In this document: piece after piece, positions 8,862 through 18,034 of the stretch | Layout of the letters: each line of letters starts with the position of its first letter | How positions within the stretch are numbered: the first letter of the stretch is position 1 | Source: Bhargavaea cecembensis DSE10 | GTDB taxonomy: Bacteria > Bacillota > Bacilli > Bacillales_A > Planococcaceae | Length of the DNA stretch: 64,000 nucleotides | Reading direction: 5' to 3' | Assembly: GCF_000348905.1 (NCBI RefSeq) | Contig: NZ_AOFT01000008.1 | Span: 104,153-168,152, forward strand | The notes under the pieces: model-generated | Database searches by the model: none | The model's input: only the letters and a program-made list of their open reading frames with translations | Told to the model about the DNA's origin: nothing | Made by a program: the position numbers and the translations under genes

Positions 8862-9743
8862 ATGCTTTTGGAGCAATTAAGGACATTCACCGAAGTGGCA
8901 GAGCGCAGGAACTTTACGAAAGCGGGTGAGGCGCTGAACCTCGCCCAGCCGACTGTCAGCCTGCACATCAGACAGCTGGAGGAGGAATTCGGCACGGCGC
9001 TTTTTATCCGGTCACGGAAGCAGTTCAGCATCACCCCGGCCGGGCAACTGCTTTACGAGCGGGCCAGGCAGCTGCTGGCGCTTGCCGAAGAAACGAAAGA
9101 AGACATGATGCGGCAGAGCGGCGAGCTCACCGGAACGCTGACGGTCGCGGCAAGCTATACGATCGGAGAGTACGTCCTTCCCCGACTGCTGGAGGATCTG
9201 CTTGCCGCCCACCCGAAGCTGGAAGTCGTCATCTCCATCAGCAACACCGAGGAAGTCGAGGCCAAAGTGCGCGAGTTCCGGTGCGATGTCGGCTGTATAG
9301 AAGGCACTGTCCGGCTTGACGGACTCACCGCCGTTCCGTTCATGGAAGACGAGCTCATTGTCGTCTGCGGCACCGGCCATCCGCTCGCCGGAAAAGCCGA
9401 TGTCACTCCCGTAGACCTTCAACAGGCGCGCTGGATCACCCGCGAGGAAGGATCCGGTACGCGGGAGCACACCGACCACCTTCTCCGCTCCCTCGGACAT
9501 GTAAAGCCGGGCCGCATGATCATCGGGTCGAACGGCGGCGTCATCCAGGCGGTCGCCGCAGGCCTCGGGATTGCAGCCGTTTCCGTCCATGCCGCAAAAA
9601 ATGGGATCGAGACCGGGAAGCTTGTCCGGCTGAGCACAAATCTCCCGCCGCAGAAGCGGACCTTTTCTGTGCTGCATGCGCCGGTGATGGCGGACCATGC
9701 AGCCGTTTCTGCGTTTCTGGAGGCAGTCGCCGAGAAAAAATAA
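8862..9743 (+). CDS. LysR-family transcriptional regulator (YeiE/CysL-like)
   Basis: A 293-residue LTTR. The N-terminal winged helix spans about residues 1-60 ([20 protein letters not shown], then [16 protein letters not shown]), followed by a periplasmic-binding-like effector domain. I start at 8862 rather than 8844 because AAAGAGG lies 7 nt before it. The divergent partner is yeiH, the arrangement seen for YeiE-YeiH and related sulfur regulators, so control of that exporter is the natural inference. Confidence 0.85.
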   Translation: MLLEQLRTFTEVAERRNFTKAGEALNLAQPTVSLHIRQLEEEFGTALFIRSRKQFSITPAGQLLYERARQLLALAEETKEDMMRQSGELTGTLTVAASYTIGEYVLPRLLEDLLAAHPKLEVVISISNTEEVEAKVREFRCDVGCIEGTVRLDGLTAVPFMEDELIVVCGTGHPLAGKADVTPVDLQQARWITREEGSGTREHTDHLLRSLGHVKPGRMIIGSNGGVIQAVAAGLGIAAVSVHAAKNGIETGKLVRLSTNLPPQKRTFSVLHAPVMADHAAVSAFLEAVAEKK

Positions 9744-9874
9744 TCGGCTCACCAGGGTTGGTGGTATTTCCCGGGGTTATTGTGTACTTTCACGGACACT
9801 CTCCCCCTCCAAAGGGAGAAATGCTAATATGGTACTATTCGGAATATATCCACCACCAGGGGAGGATCACCAAG

Positions 9875-11101
9875 ATGAAAGAAAAGCTGATCGAGCGCCT
9901 CGTGCGCTACGCAAAGATTGATACACAGTCCAATGAAGAAAGCACTTCGACGCCGTCGACGGAGGGCCAGTGGGACCTGCTCCGCCTGCTCGAGAAGGAA
10001 ATGGCGGAGATCGGCCTGACAGAGATTAAGCTGGACGAAAACGGCTACCTGTTCGGTACGCTTCCGGCGAACACCGACAAGGAACTCCCGGTGATCGGCT
10101 TCCTCGCCCATGTCGATACGGCGACAGACTACACGGGCAAAAACGTCAATCCGCAGCGCATCGACAACTATGACGGATCCGACATCAAACTGAACGAACA
10201 TACCGTCATGGCCAGGTCCGTGTTCCCGCAGCTGGACAACTACAAAGGCCACACGCTGATCACGACGGACGGCACGACACTTCTCGGAGCCGACAACAAG
10301 GCGGGCATTGCAGAGATCATGACGGCGATGGAATATCTCGCGCAAAACCCGGATATCAGGCACGGCAAGCTCCGTGTTGCATTTTCCCCGGACGAGGAAA
10401 TCGGCCGCGGGCCTCACAAGTTTGACGTCGAAGCGTTCGGTGCGGACTACGCCTACACGATGGACGGCGGCCCGCTCGGCGAGCTCCAGTACGAAAGCTT
10501 CAATGCGGCCGCGGCGAAAGTGACGTTCAACGGCACGAACATCCACCCGGGCTCCGCAAAGGATAAGATGGTCAACTCCATCCTCATTGCTCATGAATTC
10601 CAGGCGGCGATGCCGGCGGATGAAATCCCGCAGAAAACCGATGATTATGAGGGCTTTATCCACCTCATGTACGTAGACGGCTCAGTCGAGAAGACCACTC
10701 TCTCCTACATCATCCGTGACCATAGCCGCGAGAAGTTCGAAGCGAAAAAGCAACTGCTTGAAGAAACAGCCGCCAAGCTGGACAGCCAGTACGGCGAAGG
10801 CACGGTCGAACTTGAGCTGAATGACCAGTACTACAACATGGCGGAAAAAATCGAGCCTGTCATGCATATTGTCGATATCGCATCCGACGCCTTCAAGAAC
10901 CTCGGCATCGAACCGAACATCATCCCGGTCCGCGGCGGCACGGACGGCTCGCAGCTTTCTTACATGGGTCTGCCGACACCGAACATCTTCACGGGCGGCG
11001 AGAACTTCCACGGCAAGTATGAATTCATCTCCGCCGACAATATGGAAAAAGCGGCGAATGTCATCATCGAGATGGTGAAGCTTTACGAAGAACGCGCATA
11101 A
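9875..11101 (+). CDS. pepT: Peptidase T (tripeptide aminopeptidase)
   Basis: A 408-residue M20B zinc aminopeptidase that removes the N-terminal residue from tripeptides in the cytosol. Motifs in order are [18 protein letters not shown] (bridging Asp), PDEEIGRG (catalytic Glu) and [17 protein letters not shown]. An in-frame ATG upstream would give 447 residues, but the family length is 408-410 and AGGGGAGG sits 9 nt before the ATG at 9875. A DMT-family transporter follows after 12 bp. Confidence 0.93.
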   Translation: MKEKLIERLVRYAKIDTQSNEESTSTPSTEGQWDLLRLLEKEMAEIGLTEIKLDENGYLFGTLPANTDKELPVIGFLAHVDTATDYTGKNVNPQRIDNYDGSDIKLNEHTVMARSVFPQLDNYKGHTLITTDGTTLLGADNKAGIAEIMTAMEYLAQNPDIRHGKLRVAFSPDEEIGRGPHKFDVEAFGADYAYTMDGGPLGELQYESFNAAAAKVTFNGTNIHPGSAKDKMVNSILIAHEFQAAMPADEIPQKTDDYEGFIHLMYVDGSVEKTTLSYIIRDHSREKFEAKKQLLEETAAKLDSQYGEGTVELELNDQYYNMAEKIEPVMHIVDIASDAFKNLGIEPNIIPVRGGTDGSQLSYMGLPTPNIFTGGENFHGKYEFISADNMEKAANVIIEMVKLYEERA

Positions 11102-11113
11102 GGGGGCCTTTTC

Positions 11114-12079
11114 ATGAAGGAGATCACGCTTGGCATCCTTGCCTCGCTGTTTTTTGCAGTGACGTTCGTCCTGAACCGCTCGATGGAGCTGGACGGCGGC
11201 AGCTGGATGTGGAGTGCCTCGCTCCGGTTCTTTTTCATGGTGCCTTTTTTGCTCCTGATCGTCGCAGTGCGCAGGGGGCTGAAAACCTCGTTCGCTGAAA
11301 TGCAGCGCATCCCCGGTCCGTTCATTCTCTGGAGCTTTTTCGCGTTCGTGCTGTTCTACGCACCGCTCACATTCGCGGCGGCATTCAGCCCGGGCTGGCT
11401 GGTTGCGGGAACGTGGCAGCTGACCATCGTGGCTGGCGTGCTGCTCGCTCCGCTGTTTTTGTACACGATTAAAACGTCGGACGGTGAAAAAAGGGCTCGT
11501 CACCGGATTCCCGTCGTCTCACTCGGCATCTCCCGTATCATCCTGCTTGGTGTCGTGCTGATCCAGATGCCGCATGCAGGAACGGTAGACGGCCGGACGG
11601 TTCTGCTCGGCATCCTTCCGATTGTCATCGCGGCGTTTGCCTATCCGCTCGGGAACCGGAAGATGATGGAGACGCTCGGCGGACGGCTTGACACGTTCCA
11701 GCGGGTGCTGGCGATGACGCTGGCCTCGCTTCCGTTCTGGCTCCTGCTTGCCGGCATTGCGGTTGCGACAGTCGGGTGGCCGTCCTGGGGACAGGTCGTC
11801 CAGTCGTTCATCGTCGCGGTCTCGTCCGGAGTCATTGCGACCACACTGTTTTTCATGGCCACCGACCTTGCCCGTCACGATCAGGGGAGGCTCGCCGCGG
11901 TCGAAGCGACCCAGTCGCTCGAGATCGTCTTTGCCCTTGCCGGAGAGATGATCCTGCTGTCGCTTCCGCTCCCCGGCCCGGTCGCCCTCGGCGGCATCGC
12001 CGTCATCATCGCCGGCATGTCGCTGCACAGCTTTCAGACCCTGCTTGCGAAGCGAAAATCCATTGCCCAAGCTCTATAG
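11114..12079 (+). CDS. DMT-superfamily efflux transporter (EmrE-type multidrug family)
   Basis: A 321-residue protein with about 10 helices in two repeats. LGILASLFFAVTFVLNRSME and the later VEATQSLEIVFALAGE resemble the family of multidrug-resistance efflux transporters (PF13536) rather than classical EamA. Substrate unknown. It is co-transcribed with pepT (12-bp gap, AAGGGGG site) and ends at a strong terminator. Confidence 0.7.
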   Translation: MKEITLGILASLFFAVTFVLNRSMELDGGSWMWSASLRFFFMVPFLLLIVAVRRGLKTSFAEMQRIPGPFILWSFFAFVLFYAPLTFAAAFSPGWLVAGTWQLTIVAGVLLAPLFLYTIKTSDGEKRARHRIPVVSLGISRIILLGVVLIQMPHAGTVDGRTVLLGILPIVIAAFAYPLGNRKMMETLGGRLDTFQRVLAMTLASLPFWLLLAGIAVATVGWPSWGQVVQSFIVAVSSGVIATTLFFMATDLARHDQGRLAAVEATQSLEIVFALAGEMILLSLPLPGPVALGGIAVIIAGMSLHSFQTLLAKRKSIAQAL

Positions 12080-12089
12080 AACAAACGTC

Positions 12090-12124
12090 AAAGGACCGCT
12101 CCGATCATTTCGGAGCGGTCCTTT
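12090..12124. terminator. Bidirectional terminator
   Basis: A perfect 15-bp stem, AAAGGACCGCTCCGA with its complement and a 5-base loop, between convergent genes. Confidence 0.85.
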
Positions 12125-12135
12125 CACATGGGGAC

Positions 12136-12540
12136 TTATACCGTTTGAGAGGACTCTGCCTCCCCAAACAGGGACAGCAGAACCGGCCGGTCTTCCGGGA
12201 AAGAGAGTTCCAGGGAGCCCAGCTCGTCTTTAGCCAACCAGGCAATCTCATGGATCAGTTCGTCCGGGTCGCAAATCTCCATGCGGCCCCCGATAATCGT
12301 TACCTCAAAATACCGGACCTCAACCGCCCCGTCCGACTTCACGAATAGCGGCCGGACAACCGTTCCCGCGTACCCGGTCTCTTCTTTCAGCTCACGGAGG
12401 CAGCAAGTTTCAAATGTCTCCCCGGCTTCCTTTCCTCCAGATGGAACTGCCCATTTCTTCTCTTCTTCGGATGTGCCCTGCAGTACCATCAGAAGCCGTC
12501 CTTCTCCATCAACACAAACCGCCGCTGCTCCCTGCCACAT
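12136..12540 (-). CDS. Nudix hydrolase
   Basis: A 134-residue Nudix protein. The box GGKEAGETFETCCLRELKEE followed by TGY matches Gx5Ex7REUxEExGU, the Mg-binding loop that cleaves nucleoside diphosphates linked to another moiety. An in-frame start 54 bp upstream lies inside the preceding gene; I prefer the ATG at 12540, which overlaps that gene's stop as TAATG, a reinitiation arrangement. Substrate is unknown. Confidence 0.85.
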   Translation of the reverse strand: MWQGAAAVCVDGEGRLLMVLQGTSEEEKKWAVPSGGKEAGETFETCCLRELKEETGYAGTVVRPLFVKSDGAVEVRYFEVTIIGGRMEICDPDELIHEIAWLAKDELGSLELSFPEDRPVLLSLFGEAESSQTV

Positions 12541-13883
12541 TACCGCTTTCCGCTCCTCTCCCACCATGTCTCGTCCGGATAGTCTTCCTGCCATTTCTCG
12601 AAAAGCGCTTCCTTGATCTCCTGATTGAAAAAAAGATCGTCCTCGATCAGCATCCGGTAATCCTCACTCGGGTCATTGCCGGCAATCCATTCATAGGGTT
12701 CTGCCGCCTGATTGATGAAATGAGAAGATGTGGCATCCTCAGTTATGCGAGCCTGTGCTTCTTTGACCACACCATATGCATGTTCAGGATCAAACAACAG
12801 AGTCAGCTCGGCAAGCAACGCATAGTCGAGGAACCTCATATCATACGGGCGGGATGCCCTTTTTTGCTCGAGTCTGTACATCAGTTCCTTCCATTCCCCG
12901 GCATGCAGTAAAAGGATGTGCTGATAATCTTCCACCTCTTTGGCTGTCCGGCTGCCTTCCGCAGCTGACCAGGCAGCCAGCACCTGTCCGGCTCCTTCAA
13001 AGTCATCTTTGAACAGACGATCATGAAATTGCTTAACGGTTTCCTGCATTTGTTCTTCATCTTTCCTGTAGGCATTCATGAGTGAACCGCTGAAATCAGC
13101 ACTGCTCTTGCCGGTGAGCTTCTCCAGCCGGGCATAGAACTGGTCCTGTGATGAAGAATTCATGAGCAGCAAAACGGATTCCTTTCCATACCGCTCAATC
13201 AGCTGCACTACCGCAAAATAGCTCTGTGCATAAACATCTGTGTGCTCAAGGGCGGCCAAGAAGTCTTGGCGAGTGCCGATTTCTCTGAGGTCACGTGAAA
13301 TCTCCACTTCATTTGGGTCAGCAGGGGGGAGGGGATGCTGGACATACATCGCCAGGCCTTCCTCAAACCATTGGGGTATTGTCCCGGGCGGAGTACCGTG
13401 AAGGGCCTGATACTGATGCGAACGATAATGGACATATTCGTGGAGCAAGACGGATTTCCAGTCGGAAATGCCGGAGCGCAGCGTGGCCGTAGACGTTTTC
13501 CAGTTATATACACCTACTGATTGATAAGCAACGCCTTCTCCCAAAAGGCGATCCGAAAAACGGACAGTCAGCCGCGCTTCCGGAGCTTCACCCAATAGTC
13601 CGGAGACCACCGGCTCCATCTCATGCAATGCAGCACTCACCTCATCAGCCAGTTCCCCCTCACCATCACGATATAGAATTGTGTACGGCCCCGACTCCTG
13701 TACCCTGCCGGTCCGCTCCGGCCATTGGATTGATCCGATTACTGCCAAAACCAATACTGCAGCACCAGCCAATAGGGTCAAAACAAACAGAGACACGGAT
13801 AACCATGCCTTTTTCATCTTATACAGTACAATTATTCCCGCCGAAAACAGTGCGAGACTGCTGATGACCGCTAGTAAAACCAT
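12540..13883 (-). CDS. Membrane-anchored gluzincin metallopeptidase (peptidase MA-like)
   Basis: A 447-residue protein with two N-terminal membrane helices (about 2-21 and 27-50) and an outward domain. LLHEYVHYR at residues 147-155 contains HExxH, and WFEEGLAMY some 22 residues later supplies the third zinc ligand Glu, the layout of peptidase MA-like gluzincins. The C-terminal 200 residues are helical, charged and unassigned. The start at 13883 is chosen for its GGAGG site; a 37-residue longer frame exists upstream. Translationally coupled to the Nudix gene. Confidence 0.75.
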   Translation of the reverse strand: MVLLAVISSLALFSAGIIVLYKMKKAWLSVSLFVLTLLAGAAVLVLAVIGSIQWPERTGRVQESGPYTILYRDGEGELADEVSAALHEMEPVVSGLLGEAPEARLTVRFSDRLLGEGVAYQSVGVYNWKTSTATLRSGISDWKSVLLHEYVHYRSHQYQALHGTPPGTIPQWFEEGLAMYVQHPLPPADPNEVEISRDLREIGTRQDFLAALEHTDVYAQSYFAVVQLIERYGKESVLLLMNSSSQDQFYARLEKLTGKSSADFSGSLMNAYRKDEEQMQETVKQFHDRLFKDDFEGAGQVLAAWSAAEGSRTAKEVEDYQHILLLHAGEWKELMYRLEQKRASRPYDMRFLDYALLAELTLLFDPEHAYGVVKEAQARITEDATSSHFINQAAEPYEWIAGNDPSEDYRMLIEDDLFFNQEIKEALFEKWQEDYPDETWWERSGKR

Positions 13884-13976
13884 GATCCCTCCATTATTTG
13901 CCTTTATGCTAATATTAGCATCACTCATGCTTGACCGCGACAAGATATTGAAAATTCCATCTAAATGTTTCAAACA

Positions 13977-14014
13977 CAAAAAACGCCCGCTCACTGTGAA
14001 TGGTGGCGAACGTT
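13977..14014 (-). terminator. Terminator of the YusW-like lipoprotein gene
   Basis: On the minus strand AACGTTCGC pairs with GCGGGCGTT (9 bp, two G-U pairs), then TTTTTT. It starts 8 bp after the stop. Confidence 0.75.
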
Positions 14015-14021
14015 TTCCTGA

Positions 14022-14579
14022 TTATTTTTCCACTTCAAATTCATGCTTGGTCCCGTCGCTGAATCTCAGCTCCAGGGAAAAGTCGGTGAAGTCATCCGGC
14101 AGGCTGAAGGTTGAGAGAATGTTCTGGATCTCTTCTTCCTGGTTGGAGGATGGCGTGATCTCCAGCTGTTCCACAAGAGGATAAAGGTCGTTAAAGGCCT
14201 GAATTCCCTGTTTCTTGATGCCATTCATGTCGTCCTCATAGCCCGCAACGACCGAGTTGTCCGGTTTGAGTTCAAGCTGGGCCTCGTACTCTTCATCATT
14301 GTCATATTCGACTTCCAGTTCAAACTCCGTATAGTCCAGTGCCTGCATCTTCTTCCTCATGTCGGCCTGGCCGCTGCCGTCAGAAGCCTGAGATTTAACC
14401 GGTGACTCGCTGTCCGTGCCGGTCGCCGACCCTTCTCCTGTGTCGTCATTCTCTGCTGCCGTGGTTTCAGCTGCCTCCGCTTCTTCCTCCGGCACCGCTT
14501 CCTCCGCTCCGTCCGAACCGCATGCCGCCAATGCAAGCGACCCCGCGATGACGATCGGGAATGCAAATTTCGCCTTCAT
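14022..14579 (-). CDS. YusW-like lipoprotein
   Basis: A 185-residue secreted lipoprotein: signal peptide with lipobox LALAACG, then a low-complexity Glu/Ala/Thr linker (about 22-75) and a compact domain with FELEVEYDNDEEYEAQLEL and FSLELRFSDGTKHEFEVE. Two similar beta-rich segments of this type characterise the YusW-like family (PF14039), of unknown function. Monocistronic, with its own terminator. Family assignment is from memory of the pattern. Confidence 0.65.
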   Translation of the reverse strand: MKAKFAFPIVIAGSLALAACGSDGAEEAVPEEEAEAAETTAAENDDTGEGSATGTDSESPVKSQASDGSGQADMRKKMQALDYTEFELEVEYDNDEEYEAQLELKPDNSVVAGYEDDMNGIKKQGIQAFNDLYPLVEQLEITPSSNQEEEIQNILSTFSLPDDFTDFSLELRFSDGTKHEFEVEK

Positions 14580-14752
14580 CCTGATCCCTCCTTCGGTGTC
14601 TTGCTATACGCATTCCCGGTGAACAGGGCTGCTACACATAGACTTTTGGAGGAAATCATTTCTTGCGGCACTCAAAACGGCCCTTCCCGGGGGAAAATAG
14701 ACCCCATTATGGAAAAATCCCAACGCAATACAGGAACGTACGTTCTGTTTTG

Positions 14753-14761
14753 TGGTATAAT
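14753..14761 (+). promoter_or_regulatory. Extended -10 promoter of the holin-like toxin
   Basis: TGGTATAAT is a perfect extended -10. No good -35 is visible. Transcription should start near 14768, giving a leader of about 38 nt. Confidence 0.6.
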
Positions 14762-14805
14762 AAGTGAGCAGCCTTGTCCGGACGGCATACCCCGGGGAGG
14801 GGGTG

Positions 14806-14919
14806 ATGCCTTTGACCGTCGCCGAAGCGGCCGGATTGATCATTCAGGTGGCCGGCGCCATCGTCGGCCTGCTGACGCTTGTCGTGACACTGATCGTCGC
14901 CATCAGCAAAAAAGAATAG
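14806..14919 (+). CDS. Holin-like type I toxin, 37 aa
   Basis: The peptide begins MPLTVAEAAGLIIQVAGAIV, continues through one hydrophobic helix and ends in SKKE. A TVAEA-type start, one membrane helix and a short lysine tail are the pattern of the putative holin-like toxins (PF16935) and resemble TxpA/BsrG-type peptides. A very strong GGGGAGGGGG ribosome site precedes the ATG; a GTG one codon earlier is a less likely start. Action would be at the membrane. A convergent promoter downstream drives an RNA antisense to its 3' end, so I read it as the toxin of a type I toxin-antitoxin locus. Confidence 0.75.
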   Translation: MPLTVAEAAGLIIQVAGAIVGLLTLVVTLIVAISKKE

Positions 14920-15037
14920 CCGTCCCCCCTCGGCCAAGGTTGGGACGGCTCTCGTCGTATCCGCCTGCCCCGTTCGGGCACAGGCTGCACCGGGCCGGAT
15001 GTTCGCGCATCCGGTCCTTTTCGTAGTTCCTCTTTCT
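14905..15037 (-). ncRNA. Candidate antisense antitoxin RNA
   Basis: From the promoter at 15044-15072 a minus-strand RNA would start near 15037 and run about 130 nt to an intrinsic terminator: AGCCGTCCC paired with GGGACGGCT (14918-14950), followed on the minus strand by ATTCTTTTTT. It is complementary to the toxin mRNA 3' UTR and the last few codons, as for RatA with txpA and SR4 with bsrG in Bacillus subtilis. Existence and ends are inferred. Confidence 0.6.
14992..15020 (+). terminator. Terminator of the toxin mRNA
   Basis: GGGCCGGATG pairs with CATCCGGTCC around a TTCGCG loop, followed by TTTT. Another hairpin, GCCTGCCCC with its partner, lies just before it. Confidence 0.6.
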
Positions 15038-15043
15038 CATGTC

Positions 15044-15072
15044 ATTATACCTTATCGGACCGGCTGCCTCAA
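15044..15072 (-). promoter_or_regulatory. SigA promoter of the antisense antitoxin RNA
   Basis: On the minus strand TTGAGG (15072-15067), a 17-bp spacer and TATAAT (15049-15044). No gene start lies in front of it; it fires into the toxin region. Confidence 0.65.
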
Positions 15073-15099
15073 GAAAACTCCGGTTTCTGAAACGCGCGG

Positions 15100-16191
15100 T
15101 CAGTCGCGGTCATACGGCCCGAGGATCTCAAGCGCTTCTTCCGCGATCGAAGTGTCGATCGCCTTGTCGAAGTCGATCTCCCCGGAAATCGCGCCGGCCG
15201 CCTTGTAGTGTTCGTACTGCTCCCGGATGTTTTCGATGAACATCTTGCCGTCCGGATCAAGGCCGGTCACCTGCACCTGCTCCCACATTTCCGGATCCTT
15301 CAGCGCGGTGTGCTTCACCATAATGTCGATGATTTCATCCTTGCCTTCATCCTTCTGGAACGCGTCGTTGTAGTCGCGCAGGCCCTTCAGGTAGGCGAGC
15401 ATGAAGCGGAGCGAAATATCTTTCTCCTGCGTCATGAACTGCGGCGAGCCGAGAACCATCGCCACCTGGGTTTCCGGTGCGAACTCGGTTGCATCCCGGA
15501 AGCGTTCATGCATGCCCTGCAGGACGCCCTGGGCAATCAGCGGCTCGATGCTGAGCGCCATGTCGACCGTTCCGTTGTCGACCGCTCCGAGCATGCTGCC
15601 GAAGTCGGCGATCAGGACAAATTCCACTTCCTCCTCCGTGAAGCCGGCATGCTCGATCAGCTTGTCAAAGAAGTAGCTGTCGATTGAGTTGCGCGACGAG
15701 ACGGCGATCTTCTTGCCCTTGATGTCCGCGTATTCCTCGATGCCGCTGTCCACGCCCCTGACGAATGTAAAGTACGACTTGCCCGGGACGTTATGGCCTT
15801 TGTCGGCGATGATCCGGACGTCGATGCCCTGTGCGATTGCGTTAAAGAACGAAGCAGTCGAAACGCCGCCCGCGATGTCAACTTCGCCCGCCGCGACCGC
15901 AGGCAGCATCTCGTCACTGTTGGCGAACTGGGCAAATTCCACATCGATGTTGTAGTCCTCGAAATAGCCCTTTTCCTTCGCGATATAGAATCCGGCACCC
16001 GAAGCGGCACCGTCCTCCGCGATCGTGACCGTCACACGCTCTTTAAGCGGTGCCAGGTCCCCCGACGGATGCTCGCCTTCCGGAGGATCCGCGGTCTCCT
16101 TCGGCGGCGCGGGCTCTTTTTGTGTGCATCCGGCCAAAAGCAGGAGGGCTGCCGCAGCCGCGGCGAAGCCGGCCTTCAATTTATGTTTCCC
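15100..16191 (-). CDS. ABC transporter substrate-binding lipoprotein (SsuA/NMT1-like)
   Basis: A 363-residue lipoprotein with lipobox LLLLAGC and an NMT1/SsuA-type binding fold (TVTIAEDGAASGAGFYIAKE, then VAAGEVDIAGG). It captures a small sulfonate, nitrate, taurine or pyrimidine-like ligand outside the membrane for the permease and ATPase encoded upstream. I choose the GTG at 16191, preceded by GGGGG; the longer ATG start would put 25 charged residues before the signal peptide. Third gene of a permease-ATPase-binding protein operon. Confidence 0.8.
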   Translation of the reverse strand, partial: GKHKLKAGFAAAAAALLLLAGCTQKEPAPPKETADPPEGEHPSGDLAPLKERVTVTIAEDGAASGAGFYIAKEKGYFEDYNIDVEFAQFANSDEMLPAVAAGEVDIAGGVSTASFFNAIAQGIDVRIIADKGHNVPGKSYFTFVRGVDSGIEEYADIKGKKIAVSSRNSIDSYFFDKLIEHAGFTEEEVEFVLIADFGSMLGAVDNGTVDMALSIEPLIAQGVLQGMHERFRDATEFAPETQVAMVLGSPQFMTQEKDISLRFMLAYLKGLRDYNDAFQKDEGKDEIIDIMVKHTALKDPEMWEQVQVTGLDPDGKMFIENIREQYEHYKAAGAISGEIDFDKAIDTSIAEEALEILGPYDRD

Positions 16192-16317
16192 CACACTGAT
16201 CCCCCATCTCTCTGTCTTTTCCCGACAGGCCGGACTGCCGGCCTGTGATTGCCTTCGACCCATCAATGACCTTGTTCGCTTACGAAATCACCGAATCGGC
16301 GCAGGAAAAACCGGCAT

Positions 16318-17097
16318 TCAGCCTCTCGACCGCTGCACTTCGTCCTGGAGGTGCTTCAGCACCCTGACGAACTGCTCCGCGATGTCCGGGTCAGCCCGGA
16401 TGGCTTCCATCGCCCTCGGCCTCGGCGCCGCCACCCGGATCTCCTCGGAAATCCTTCCGGGCTGGGCGCTCATCAGAAGGATCCGGTCGGACAGGAGCAG
16501 AGCCTCGTCGATGCTGTGCGTGATGAACAGTACCGTCTTTCTCGTCTCCGCCCAGATCTGCAAAAGCTCTTCCTGGAGGATGAACTTATTCTGCTCATCA
16601 AGCGCGGCGAACGGTTCATCCATGAGGAGGATTTCCGGATCGTTTGCAAATGCCCGGGCAATCCCGACCCGCTGCTTCATGCCGCCGGACAGCTCCTTCG
16701 GGAAGCGGTCAGCGAATGCCATCAGCCCGGTCTTCTCCAGATAATAGTCGGTCCGTTCTTTCACGACCTTCTTCGGAAGCTTCCGCATCTCGAGGCCGAA
16801 CGCGACATTGTCTCGGACCGTGAGCCATGGGATGACCCCCCGCTCCTGGAACACCATCGACTGTAGCGGCCTATCCTCCTTTTCCGTGGCGATCTCGTAT
16901 CCGCCGGCGCTCGGCTGCTCGAGGTCCGCCAGAATCCGGAGCAGCGTCGTCTTGCCGCAGCCGCTCGGGCCGACCAGGCAGACAAATTCCCCGTCAAGGA
17001 TGTCGAGCGTCACATTGTCGAGCGCGGTGACGCTTTCGCCTTTCTGGTAGAACACCTTCGTCAGGTTGCGGATACGGATCTTCACATCTTCCTTCAT
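16318..17097 (-). CDS. ABC transporter ATPase (SsuB/TauB type)
   Basis: A 259-residue ATPase with Walker [10 protein letters not shown], signature LSGGMKQR and Walker B ILLMDEPFAALD. Length, neighbours and the single-domain form fit the nitrate/sulfonate/taurine importer group. Starts 4 bp after the permease stop, so it is in the same operon. Confidence 0.85.
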   Translation of the reverse strand: MKEDVKIRIRNLTKVFYQKGESVTALDNVTLDILDGEFVCLVGPSGCGKTTLLRILADLEQPSAGGYEIATEKEDRPLQSMVFQERGVIPWLTVRDNVAFGLEMRKLPKKVVKERTDYYLEKTGLMAFADRFPKELSGGMKQRVGIARAFANDPEILLMDEPFAALDEQNKFILQEELLQIWAETRKTVLFITHSIDEALLLSDRILLMSAQPGRISEEIRVAAPRPRAMEAIRADPDIAEQFVRVLKHLQDEVQRSRG

Positions 17098-17101
17098 CCC
17101 G

Positions 17102-17908
17102 TCACCTCCATCTCAGGATTTTCCGCTGGAGCCCGCGCAGCAGGAGCGAGAACAGATAACCGAAGAATGAGATCAGGATAAGTCCGACATACATCTCCTG
17201 CAGGAGGAACGCCTTGTAGGAAGTCCAGATCAGGAATCCGATCCCCGATACCGATCCCATCATCTCCGCGGCGACGATCGTCAGAAGGGCAATCGCCTGG
17301 CCCATCTGGATTCCCTCCAGCATGACCGGGAGCGCGCCGGGGAAGGCGATTTTGAGAAAGTAGTCTTTGGAGTCGGCCCCGTAGTTTTTCGCGAGATCCA
17401 TGTGGATCGGGTCGATGTTCATGACGCCGGCCGCCGTGTTGATGACAACCGGGAAAAACACGCTCCCTGCGATGGTCACGACCTTCGACAGGTCACCGAT
17501 GCCGAACAGGATGATGATGATCGGCAAAAGCGCCAATGTCGGGATCGGCATGATCGCCATGACGATCGGCTGGACAAAGTGCCGGATCGGCGAATAGAGT
17601 CCCATGAGAAGGCCGATGATCACGCCGGGGATGACCCCGAGCAGGAAACCGCCGAATATCCGGTAGAGCGAGACTCCGATATGCGTGAGCAGTTCTCCGC
17701 TTGCCGCCAGGTTCCAGAACGTCTCGAGGATCGCCGTCGGCGGCGGGAAAAACCTCGGATCGAGGACCGCTGTCCGGGACAGCACTTCCCATAATAGCAG
17801 CATGAAGATCGGGGAGGAGACGGTGAGGAGCTGCTTCATCCGTTCCTTCATCTGCCGTTTTTTCCATTCGGCCCGTTCGACCGCGACCGGGTTATGGTCC
17901 GATGCCAT
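17102..17908 (-). CDS. ABC transporter permease (SsuC/TauC type)
   Basis: A 268-residue permease with about 6 helices and the coupling-loop region DPIHMDLAKNYGADSKDYFL before GALPVMLEGIQMG, the EAA-type contact with the ATPase. First gene of the operon. Members of this group carry alkanesulfonates, nitrate, taurine or thiamine precursors; no desulfonase gene is adjacent, so the substrate remains open. Confidence 0.85.
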   Translation of the reverse strand: MASDHNPVAVERAEWKKRQMKERMKQLLTVSSPIFMLLLWEVLSRTAVLDPRFFPPPTAILETFWNLAASGELLTHIGVSLYRIFGGFLLGVIPGVIIGLLMGLYSPIRHFVQPIVMAIMPIPTLALLPIIIILFGIGDLSKVVTIAGSVFFPVVINTAAGVMNIDPIHMDLAKNYGADSKDYFLKIAFPGALPVMLEGIQMGQAIALLTIVAAEMMGSVSGIGFLIWTSYKAFLLQEMYVGLILISFFGYLFSLLLRGLQRKILRWR

Positions 17909-17966
17909 ACGCCTTCACCCCTTCCCGTACAGGATATGAGCCCGCCCGGACGGATGTCTGGGCACC

Positions 17967-17995
17967 AAAAAGCCCGCCTCGTTTGCCGGGCGGGC
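17967..17995 (-). terminator. Terminator of the 138-aa membrane protein gene
   Basis: GCCCGCC pairs with GGCGGGC and is followed on the minus strand by TTTTT. Confidence 0.7.
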
Positions 17996-18034
17996 AGTGG
18001 GGTGTCCGGCTGTGCGTACAGGCGGACGGTGCGA

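Noticed and set aside
14601..15026. 141-codon frame through the toxin locus
   Set aside because: Different frame from the 37-aa peptide, no ribosome site, crosses two hairpins and the antisense promoter target.
17909..18034. Riboswitch upstream of the sulfonate-type ABC operon
   Set aside because: Only 126 bp, mostly the terminator of the previous gene; no S-box, TPP or similar core seen.
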